Assembly (NCBI GenBank): GCA_904501625.1
Contig: CAJGBR010000009.1
Span: 1 to 38,024 of the forward strand
Length of the DNA stretch: 38,024 nt
Reading direction: 5' to 3'
Source: an uncultured Rikenellaceae bacterium
Lineage (GTDB): Bacteria; Bacteroidota; Bacteroidia; Bacteroidales; Rikenellaceae
Below the pieces are notes generated by a model. That model saw only the letters and a program-made list of their open reading frames with translations, did not search any database and was not told the origin of the DNA. Below are positions 31,779 through 38,024 of this stretch, one piece after another (the first letter of the stretch is position 1; each line of letters begins with the position of its first letter). The position numbers and the translations under genes were made by a program.

Positions 31779-31874
31779 CGTTTATTATGTTTGAATTATA
31801 GACACTTATTTCGGCCGATTCACAGAATCTGCCACCGCGGACAACCGGGATATCCCTATTTCTCTAAAATGAAA

Positions 31875-32306
31875 TTACAAAACACAAGGAGGTGAACGCA
31901 ACCCCTGACTGATGACAAAGAGCCTTGAGGCCTTCATCTCATCAACGATTTCATCGTGACTATCAATGCGTTCAGGCATCATCGATGCCAATAAAAATCC
32001 CGACTCAAAGGTAAAGTCGCCAACAGAAGGCAACTCAACATACCAGTTCTGATCACGTGTATCGTGTGCTGCAGCCAAATATGGCGACAATGCGACACAA
32101 CGACCCGTATCGTGGTCATCGTCGTGAGTGTGTTCCGTACAGTCTGAACTCTCGTGATAATGGTCTGCGATTTCACACTTGCAGACAGGACAATTATCCG
32201 GTGTCCAACAAATCATATCCCCGTGATGATGGTGCGGCAATATTGATGTAGCCATCAACACTGCCATCGCAAACATCGTCATTATTATGGAGATAATCCG
32301 TCTCAA
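31875..32306 (-). CDS. His-rich exported protein of the metal efflux operon
   Basis: A 143-residue protein with an N-terminal signal or anchor (MRRIISIIMTMFAMAVLMAT) followed by LPHHHHGDM, then CWTPDNCPVCKCE (four Cys in 13 residues), HYHESSDC, and HTHDDDHD. It ends in LRSPPCVL. It resembles the short DUF6769-type proteins found with Bacteroidota metal exporters, a recognition I hold loosely. It probably binds metal in the periplasm. The start is uncertain: TTG at 32306 keeps the basic RR of the signal peptide; ATG at 32282 would lose it. First gene of the operon, 96 bases before the adaptor. Confidence 0.75.
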   Translation of the reverse strand: MRRIISIIMTMFAMAVLMATSILPHHHHGDMICWTPDNCPVCKCEIADHYHESSDCTEHTHDDDHDTGRCVALSPYLAAAHDTRDQNWYVELPSVGDFTFESGFLLASMMPERIDSHDEIVDEMKASRLFVISQGLRSPPCVL

Positions 32307-32358
32307 TTTAATTCAAACTATTTGGATATTCTCAAATACCACCTCTACCCACAACACG

Positions 32359-32366
32359 CAAAAGTA
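32359..32366 (-). promoter_or_regulatory. -7 box of the metal efflux operon
   Basis: On the minus strand TACTTTTG, a match to TAnnTTTG, 52 bases before the TTG start at 32306. A -33 element is not clear. No regulator gene adjoins the operon. Confidence 0.45.
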
Positions 32367-32475
32367 TATATTTTTTTTCAAATATCACTATTCTATATCA
32401 ATATTTTAAGTCGATGTAAATGTTCATTTTGAATCTAATTTTGAGGAACAGACCAAGTTTTTCGGAAAAAATTTG

Positions 32476-32483
32476 TAATATTG
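32476..32483 (+). promoter_or_regulatory. Possible -7 box of parAB
   Basis: TAATATTG, one mismatch from TAnnTTTG, 23 bases before the parA ATG. No consensus -33. Confidence 0.35.
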
Positions 32484-32506
32484 CAAAATTAATCTAATGT
32501 TAAATT

Positions 32507-33268
32507 ATGGGGAAAGTCGTTGCTGTTGCAAATCAAAAAGGTGGCGTAGGTAAAACTACGACCTCGATAAACCTTGCTGCAAGTTTGTCCGTATTGGAGA
32601 AAAAAGTACTACTGGTGGATTTTGACCCTCAGGCTCAAAGTACCTCCGGACTCGGATTTGATATAAATTCTGAAAACAACGTGTACGAGTGTATTATCAA
32701 CGGACTGGAGGCCGACCAAGCAATACAACAAAGTGAAATACACCCAACTCTGAGTGTGCTACCGTCCAACATAAATCTGGCAGGTGCCGAAAAAGAACTC
32801 GGTGATATGGAGAATGCTCTCAGTCGTATGAAAAAAACGCTGGCCAAAGTGAGAAATAATTACGATTACATCATCATCGATTGTTCACCATCATTGGGAC
32901 TACTGACTCTTAATGCATTGATTGCTGCTGACAGTGTAATTATCCCGGTCCAATGCGAATATCTTGCCCTCGAAGGTCTCGGGAAAATACTCAATACGAT
33001 CAAGACCGTCAAATCGAAAATGAACCCGAATCTTGAAATTGAAGGATTCCTCCTGACAATGTATTCAAGAACAAATCTGGCCAATTCGGTCGTGGCTGAA
33101 GTGAGAAGATATTTCGGAAAACTCGTATTCGAAACCGTAATCCAAAGAAATATCCGTTTAGGAGAGGCTCCGAGTCATCGTCTGTCGGCTATAAAATATG
33201 ATGCAAATTCTTCGGGTGCCATCAATTACCTGAATATGGCACGCGAATTTCTTAACAATAATCAGTAA
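32507..33268 (+). CDS. parA: Chromosome-partitioning ATPase ParA (Soj)
   Basis: A 253-residue deviant-Walker ATPase: NQKGGVGKTTTSINLAA (Walker A with the signature Lys), DFDPQAQSTSGLG, and DYIIIDCSPSLGLLTLNAL. Length and the lack of an N-terminal HTH mark it as a chromosomal (type Ib-sized) ParA. It forms a gradient on the nucleoid to move ParB-parS complexes. parB starts 5 bases after its stop. Confidence 0.95.
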   Translation: MGKVVAVANQKGGVGKTTTSINLAASLSVLEKKVLLVDFDPQAQSTSGLGFDINSENNVYECIINGLEADQAIQQSEIHPTLSVLPSNINLAGAEKELGDMENALSRMKKTLAKVRNNYDYIIIDCSPSLGLLTLNALIAADSVIIPVQCEYLALEGLGKILNTIKTVKSKMNPNLEIEGFLLTMYSRTNLANSVVAEVRRYFGKLVFETVIQRNIRLGEAPSHRLSAIKYDANSSGAINYLNMAREFLNNNQ

Positions 33269-33273
33269 TCGCT

Positions 33274-34155
33274 ATGAATAAGCCTAAAACTGAACGTTTA
33301 GGTCGCGGTTTGGACGCGATCTTCGAAATAGAACAAGTCAATGCTCCGGTCAAGAGTAAATCGAATGCCTTCGACGAAATCGAAATCGGAAGGATTATTC
33401 CTAATCCCAATCAGCCCCGTACCATTTTTGATGAAGAACTGCTGAAAGAGTTGGCCGAATCAATCTCGACTCTCGGTGTAATTCAACCTATAACCGTAAA
33501 GAAAAACACTGACGGCACATTTATGATTATCAGTGGAGAACGACGTTTCAGAGCATCTCAAATCGCAGGCCTTGAAACTATCCCGGCATACGTCAGAGAG
33601 GTTGATGACCAAACTCTAATTGAAATGGCTCTGGTAGAAAACATACAAAGAGAAGACCTCAACGCAATAGAAATTGCACTCAGTCTGCAACGCCTTGTTG
33701 ATGAATGCAACCTCAAACAAGAGACTCTGGCAGAACGTGTGGGCAAAAAACGTTCGACAATTTCAAACTACTTAAGACTGCTGAAACTTCCCGAAGAGAT
33801 ACAACTCGCAATCCGCGAAGACCTTGTCTCAATGGGACACGCTCGTGCTTTGATCAATGTCGAAAAACGTGCTGACCAGATTGCAATTCTGAAAAAAATC
33901 ATCAAGCAAAAACTCTCCGTAAGACAGGTTGAAGAACTCGTTAAGAAACTTGCTGACAGTAAACCTCAAGCAACTATCTCGGACGAAGAGTTCCCTGAAT
34001 CATACACACGACTTGTCGAGTATCTCGAAAAATTCTTCAATCAGGATATCGCAATAAAGAAAAATGCTAAAGGTAAAGGCAAAATCATTATCGAGTTCAA
34101 TTCCGATGAGGAGATAAATCAAATACTCGAGACTTTCGAAAAAATCAAAAATTAG
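33274..34155 (+). CDS. parB: Chromosome-partitioning protein ParB (Spo0J)
   Basis: A 293-residue CTP-dependent DNA clamp: N-terminal LGRGLDAIF, the ParB/Srx-like domain with GERRFRAS and ALVENIQREDLNAIEIA, a central HTH (LAERVGKKRSTISNYLRLLKLP), and a C-terminal dimer region. It pairs with ParA. No parS site was found by eye in the window. Confidence 0.95.
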   Translation: MNKPKTERLGRGLDAIFEIEQVNAPVKSKSNAFDEIEIGRIIPNPNQPRTIFDEELLKELAESISTLGVIQPITVKKNTDGTFMIISGERRFRASQIAGLETIPAYVREVDDQTLIEMALVENIQREDLNAIEIALSLQRLVDECNLKQETLAERVGKKRSTISNYLRLLKLPEEIQLAIREDLVSMGHARALINVEKRADQIAILKKIIKQKLSVRQVEELVKKLADSKPQATISDEEFPESYTRLVEYLEKFFNQDIAIKKNAKGKGKIIIEFNSDEEINQILETFEKIKN

Positions 34156-34162
34156 ACTCAAA

Positions 34163-35146
34163 ATGAGATTCCATTGGTTAACGATACTTGCAGTTATCAT
34201 TCTCGCTGTCGGAATGGTTGACCGAGTCGCAGCTCAAGATTCGCGATTCGCTCAGGTCGAAAATAAAACCCAAAAACAATCAAACCGACAACTGAAACTT
34301 GAACGCAGACAAATCGCAATTGATGCAGGTCGTATGACTCAATCCAAACTGTTCAGGGATACTATGCCGATCAGTCGGGTCACTGCACTCTCAATCGTTG
34401 TTCCAGGGCTATCTCAAGTCTACAACAAACAAGCCTGGAAATTGCCAATTCTCTACGGTTCGGTGGGTACAATGGCGGCATTGGGAATCTCTGCCGGAAA
34501 TAAAGCCAAAGATTTCAAACAACAATATAATGATGCCGTATACAACAATCAGTCTCGAGATGTATGCGACAATCTCAAATCCAAAGAACTAAAATACAAT
34601 ACACAAAAAACCATATTTATGTTGGGTGCGGCAGCTACGTATCTCTATTTTCTGGGAGACGGACTGCTGAACTACCCAAACTACGGCTCGTCGGTTAAGA
34701 AGGCTACTACCCTCTCAATGATATTCCCCGGAGCAGGGCAAATCTACAACGGAAGTTTCTGGAAAGTACCTATCGTGTTGGGCGGATTCGCAACAATGGG
34801 ATATATCGTCGATTTCAATAACAGAGGTTACCAACGATACCGCCAGGCCTATAAATTAATGACTGACGGAGATGACAAAACCATAGATGAATTCAATGGA
34901 AGATACTCGTCCACAGTTCTCAAAAATACTCGTGATGCATTCCGCCGAAACCGAGATTTCAGCATTATCCTCACTTGTGCATTCTATCTGCTGAATGTTG
35001 TTGATGCTCACGTTGATGCACATCTAAAAGATTATGACATCTCTGATGAACTGTCAGTTCGACTTGAACCTTCGCTACTCGAATTGTCTACTCCATCTTC
35101 AGGTCGGGCTCACGGTATCGGACTCTCAATGAGTGTTAATTTCTAA
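34163..35146 (+). CDS. DUF5683 family membrane protein with duplicated module
   Basis: A 327-residue protein with an N-terminal signal/anchor (LTILAVIILAVGMVDRVAAQ). Two copies of the DUF5683 motif are seen: TALSIVVPGLSQVYN..WKLPILYGS (74-100) and TTLSMIFPGAGQIYN..WKVPIVLGG (182-208), each followed by a YxxAY-type polar segment. The family is common next to parB in Bacteroidota; its function is unknown. The C-terminal 40 residues resemble an outer-membrane-style ending (GIGLSMSVNF). Genes are 7 bases (parB) and 8 bases (transglycosylase) away, so one operon. Confidence 0.82.
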   Translation: MRFHWLTILAVIILAVGMVDRVAAQDSRFAQVENKTQKQSNRQLKLERRQIAIDAGRMTQSKLFRDTMPISRVTALSIVVPGLSQVYNKQAWKLPILYGSVGTMAALGISAGNKAKDFKQQYNDAVYNNQSRDVCDNLKSKELKYNTQKTIFMLGAAATYLYFLGDGLLNYPNYGSSVKKATTLSMIFPGAGQIYNGSFWKVPIVLGGFATMGYIVDFNNRGYQRYRQAYKLMTDGDDKTIDEFNGRYSSTVLKNTRDAFRRNRDFSIILTCAFYLLNVVDAHVDAHLKDYDISDELSVRLEPSLLELSTPSSGRAHGIGLSMSVNF

Positions 35147-35154
35147 TCCAAATT

Positions 35155-36405
35155 ATGAGACTTTTTTTGATATCTCTGGCAAGTCTGTTCTCATTCAGCA
35201 TCTATGCCAATACTCCCGATGGAAAGCTAAACCTTAAATTCACGCCAGAACAATACGATTCTTTGTTGGCTGCCAAGACTATGCGAAATATGCTCGAATC
35301 GTACGACTCGTATGTGAATGAATTTATAACTCTTGATGATATAGATCTTATTGACACTAAGCGTTCTATCCCAGATTCGGTTTATGAACAACGTCTGAAA
35401 ATGATGCCCACAATGATCAGGTTGCCTTATAACACCCTAGTCAGACGGTATATCGAAAATTACTCAATTAAATATCGTTCGCAAATGGAGACTATGATGG
35501 GTATCGCCCGTCTGTACTTTCCAATGATCGAAGAGGAACTCTATAAAAGAAATATGCCACTCGAACTAAAACTGCTTGCATTCGTCGAATCGGCAATGAA
35601 AGTAAAGGCTGTTTCAAGAGCCGGTGCTACGGGTATGTGGCAAATGATGTATGCAACGGCTAAGAACTACAAACTCGAAATAAATGCCTTCATAGACGAA
35701 CGTTATGATGCTCGGGCAGCAACTCAGGCAGCCTGCGAACACCTCGAAGATCTATACGAAATATATCACGACTGGACCCTCGCTATTGCTGCGTACAACT
35801 GCGGAGCCGGAAATGTAAACAAAGCTATCAAACGTGCCGGCAACAATGCAAAAACATTCTGGGACGTTTATGAATATCTGCCCAGAGAGACCAGAGGTTA
35901 TGTCCCCGCGTTCATTGGAGCAACGTATGCTTACACTTTTCACAAAGTTCACGACATCAATCCGGATAAATTCGATTTCGGACAGCCGACCGACACCATA
36001 CTCGTTCAGAAATTAACCCATTTCGACCAGATCTCAACTACGATTCCAATCTCAACGGAACGTCTGCGTGAACTGAACCCTCAATATAAACTCGATATTA
36101 TTCCTGTTACTGCCAATAAGGCATACCCGTTGAACCTGCCGATCGAGTTGATTTCGACATTCATTGAGCACGAAAAGGAGATTAATGCCAAAGACTCTCT
36201 CTATCTCAAGGAGTTTATCAATCCGGCTAATTTCTCGAAAACCTGGAACTCTCCGGGTCGAGGTACAAGATATAAAGTTCGCAAAGGTGACACTTTAGGT
36301 GCCTTGGCAAATAAATATCACACTACGACTCGAGCTATTATGAAGGCTAATAATCTCAAAGATGCCAAATCACTACGTGCAGGCAGAACTATTTATATCC
36401 CATAA
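35155..36405 (+). CDS. Membrane-bound lytic murein transglycosylase (MltD-like) with LysM
   Basis: The 416-residue precursor has a signal peptide (MRLFLISLASLFSFSIYA), an SLT (family 1) lytic transglycosylase domain with catalytic Glu145 in LAFVESAMK and the motifs GATGMWQMM and IAAYNCGAGNVN, and a C-terminal LysM domain (KVRKGDTLGALANKYH...AGRTIYIP). It cleaves peptidoglycan to 1,6-anhydro-muropeptides. Only one clear LysM is seen. It lies between the DUF5683 gene and mnmE, 5 bases from the latter. Confidence 0.93.
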   Translation: MRLFLISLASLFSFSIYANTPDGKLNLKFTPEQYDSLLAAKTMRNMLESYDSYVNEFITLDDIDLIDTKRSIPDSVYEQRLKMMPTMIRLPYNTLVRRYIENYSIKYRSQMETMMGIARLYFPMIEEELYKRNMPLELKLLAFVESAMKVKAVSRAGATGMWQMMYATAKNYKLEINAFIDERYDARAATQAACEHLEDLYEIYHDWTLAIAAYNCGAGNVNKAIKRAGNNAKTFWDVYEYLPRETRGYVPAFIGATYAYTFHKVHDINPDKFDFGQPTDTILVQKLTHFDQISTTIPISTERLRELNPQYKLDIIPVTANKAYPLNLPIELISTFIEHEKEINAKDSLYLKEFINPANFSKTWNSPGRGTRYKVRKGDTLGALANKYHTTTRAIMKANNLKDAKSLRAGRTIYIP

Positions 36406-36410
36406 TCGAT

Positions 36411-37751
36411 ATGATTACAACCGAACAGACTATTGCAGCAGTCGCTACGGCGACGGGCGGTGCCATTTGTGTAATTCGACTCAGCGGTCCCGAAGCATTA
36501 GAAATTGCCGATCGTGTATTTGTCAAAAAGAATAATTCAAAGTTGTCTGAAGCCGAGGGATATAGTGTCCATTTTGGCGAGATAATACTGAACGGAGAGG
36601 TAATCGACACGGCTCTGGCTACGGTATTTCGTACTCCTCACTCCTACACAGGTGAAGATTCTGTCGAATTCTCGTGCCACGGATCTCAATATATTGCAGA
36701 CAAAACACTTGAAGCTCTGATTACAAACGGAGCAACTGCTGCTGCGAAGGGCGAATTCACAATGCGTGCGTTCCTAAATGGGAAACTTGATTTATCTCAA
36801 GCTGAAGCTGTGGCTGATCTGATTGCTTCAGACTCAAAGGCATACCACCGCATTGCCTTGAATCAAATGAAGGGAAACTACTCTTCTGGCATAAACGATT
36901 TGAGAGAACAACTTGTTGAATTGACAACACTGCTCGAACTCGAACTCGATTTCTCGGAAGAAGATGTTGAATTTGCTGACCGCAGTCGACTTTTCAATAT
37001 TATCCAACGTCTGGAAAAAGAGATTCAAAGTATGTGTCAATCATTCAAGACGGGCAATGCCATTAAAGATGGAATTCCCGTTGCAATTGTCGGAAAACCA
37101 AATGTCGGTAAATCGACTCTGCTCAATGCCCTGGTCGAGGAACAACGTGCAATTGTCTCGGACATAGCAGGCACAACTCGTGATACGATTGAAGAGATTG
37201 TAGTGATAAATGGTGTAAAATTCAGATTTATCGATACAGCCGGAATCCGAAATAGCAACGACCAAATTGAATCTCTCGGAATCGAACGCAGCAAAAAAGC
37301 AATCGAACGTGCCGAAATTATTTTGGCTGTATGTGAAGGTTACGATTCAGACATACTCAAAGACTTGGATATCAACGATAAACGGCTGATCTTAATTTTT
37401 AACAAACAAGATATATATGGCAATCAAAACACTGATTACCAAGGTGAATATGCCGTAATATCAGCAAAAGATAATTTTGGAATTGCAGAACTAAAGAGTA
37501 TTATCAGTTCACCATATCAAATAGATTCGAGCAGCAATTTAACAGTGACCAATGCTCGTCATTATGAGGTACTTCAGCATTCCGGAGCCGAACTCATCAT
37601 TGCAAGAGATGCATTAAATAATGGTTTGAGTGCAGACCTTGTGGTTGAGCACATCAGAGTAATTATCAACTACCTCGGCGAAATTACTGGTCAAATTACT
37701 TCTGACGAAATCCTTGCATCTATATTCGCTAATTTCTGCATCGGTAAATGA
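36411..37751 (+). CDS. mnmE: tRNA uridine-5-carboxymethylaminomethyl modification GTPase
   Basis: A 446-residue protein with the N-terminal folate-binding domain (TIAAVATATGGAICVIRLSG), helical domain, inserted G domain (G1 GKPNVGKST, G3 DTAG, G4 NKQD) and the C-terminal FCIGK whose Cys is characteristic. With MnmG it installs the cmnm5 group at U34. Complete, and last gene of the parAB-DUF5683-transglycosylase-mnmE run. Confidence 0.96.
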   Translation: MITTEQTIAAVATATGGAICVIRLSGPEALEIADRVFVKKNNSKLSEAEGYSVHFGEIILNGEVIDTALATVFRTPHSYTGEDSVEFSCHGSQYIADKTLEALITNGATAAAKGEFTMRAFLNGKLDLSQAEAVADLIASDSKAYHRIALNQMKGNYSSGINDLREQLVELTTLLELELDFSEEDVEFADRSRLFNIIQRLEKEIQSMCQSFKTGNAIKDGIPVAIVGKPNVGKSTLLNALVEEQRAIVSDIAGTTRDTIEEIVVINGVKFRFIDTAGIRNSNDQIESLGIERSKKAIERAEIILAVCEGYDSDILKDLDINDKRLILIFNKQDIYGNQNTDYQGEYAVISAKDNFGIAELKSIISSPYQIDSSSNLTVTNARHYEVLQHSGAELIIARDALNNGLSADLVVEHIRVIINYLGEITGQITSDEILASIFANFCIGK

Positions 37752-37793
37752 TTTGTTGTAAACAACTGTAACCATTTAGAGTCAACTATAAGG

Positions 37794-37820
37794 AAGTCGC
37801 TGAATTTCAGCGGCTTTTTT
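37794..37820 (+). terminator. Terminator after mnmE
   Basis: AAGTCGCTGA (37794-37803) / TCAGCGGCTT (37807-37816), one G-U pair, three-base loop, then T-run to 37820. Confidence 0.88.
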
Positions 37821-37870
37821 GTTATCCATATTCCAGATAACTAGGGTTAAAACCCGTTTTTCACCATATT

Positions 37871-37890
37871 TTTCTACCGTATTTCTACCG
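37871..37890 (+). repeat. Short direct repeat TTTCTACCG
   Basis: TTTCTACCG occurs at 37871-37879 and again at 37882-37890, period 11, about one helical turn. Confidence 0.8.
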
Positions 37891-37934
37891 CGGAACATTA
37901 ACTTGTTTTTCGGCGATGTCACAGGGACGCACTT

Positions 37935-37971
37935 GTTTACATGTGTTGACAGTCGTTTACGTGGATTGACA
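37935..37971 (+). repeat. Direct repeat GTTTAC-N6-TGACA
   Basis: GTTTACATGTGTTGACA (37935-37951) and GTTTACGTGGATTGACA (37955-37971): 14 of 17 bases alike, period 20. A weaker third relative starts near 37905. The spacing suits protein binding on one DNA face. Confidence 0.75.
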
Positions 37972-38024
37972 AAAAAGAGGCGAAATAAAGCGAAATAATC
38001 GCATTAAAAATAGGAAAATATGAA

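Larger units (their letters stand above)
37821..38024. other. Repeat-rich non-coding stretch, possible mobile-element end
   Basis: No gene is seen. It holds an inverted repeat GTTATC-N9-GATAAC (37821-37841), a small GGG/CCC dyad (37844-37855), two direct-repeat pairs, and ends with ATGAA at 38020, which may start a gene outside the window. The sequence between 37880 and 37930 is more GC-rich than other spacers here. It looks like the region upstream of a Bacteroidota integrase, but this rests on impression. Confidence 0.4.

Noticed and set aside
31811..31856. Palindromes TCGGCCGA and GGGATATCCC between the His-rich protein and adaptor genes
   Set aside because: Short, unrelated to each other and not placed over a promoter; could be chance.
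37819..37830. DnaA box and origin near mnmE (TTATCCATA)
   Set aside because: A single imperfect box with no cluster or AT-rich unwinding region is not enough, although parAB and mnmE often lie near the origin.
1..38024. CRISPR array, insertion sequence, toxin-antitoxin or secondary-metabolite cluster
   Set aside because: No regularly spaced repeats, transposase or recognisable biosynthetic genes were found; the only repeats are those listed.

Overview
The window is a stretch of chromosome from a member of the Bacteroidota, most probably Bacteroidales. The signs are the primary-sigma promoters of the form TTTG-N20-TAnnTTTG, the weak or absent Shine-Dalgarno sequences, AT-rich spacers, and gene types common in this phylum (C_GCAxxG_C_C protein, 58-residue histone-H1-like protein, DUF5683 protein beside ParB, ATP-type PckA, KDO transferase). 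The genus cannot be fixed from the sequence alone. Coding density is high, there is no intact insertion sequence and no CRISPR array, and no gene-free stretch exceeds 300 bases.

Layout. 1-78: 3' end of a tRNA and its terminator. 92-2976: a metallo-beta-lactamase-fold enzyme (-), then a redox/metal group (+) of a C_GCAxxG_C_C protein, an SO_0444-type permease with a C-terminal HMA domain, and a rubredoxin. 3252-6614: folE, a PurF-like protein whose glutaminase site is destroyed, a NodB-family deacetylase and ubiX. 6611-9713 (-): dxs and waaA. 9828-11962 (+): an OmpA-domain envelope protein, pyrH and frr. 12086-12676 (-): rplU-rpmA. 12784-13962 (-): an unrecognised exported protein made of two related repeats. 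14024-20999 (-): a tight operon of a YitT-family protein, a 7TM-HD (PgpH-type) phosphohydrolase, miaB and mutS. 21128-21748: plsY. 21800-23268: an ECF sigma factor with a small membrane partner, divergent from a small membrane protein. 23394-24998 (-): pckA. 25212-25934: a histone-H1-like protein and a small conserved-looking protein. 26012-32306 (-): a heavy-metal RND efflux operon (TolC-like channel, CusA/CzcA pump, His-repeat adaptor, His-rich exported protein). 32507-37751 (+): parA, parB, a DUF5683 protein, a lytic transglycosylase with LysM, and mnmE. 37752-38024: a terminator and then a repeat-rich, non-coding stretch that may be the edge of an integrated element.

How the parts fit. 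Most of the window is housekeeping: isoprenoid, lipid A and phospholipid synthesis, translation, mismatch repair, tRNA modification, gluconeogenesis and chromosome segregation. The least ordinary parts are: (i) the PurF paralogue that keeps the PRPP loop and the candidate Fe-S cysteines but has lost the Cys nucleophile and the other glutaminase residues; (ii) the ECF locus, where both divergent genes carry the same promoter (TGTAACCTTTT...ACGTCTAA, identical spacing), which indicates an autoregulated system with a neighbouring target of unknown function, and where the sigma mRNA would be nearly leaderless; (iii) a pseudoknot-capable terminator after the PurF paralogue; (iv) the recently expanded His-rich tract of the efflux adaptor; and (v) the repeat-rich right edge.
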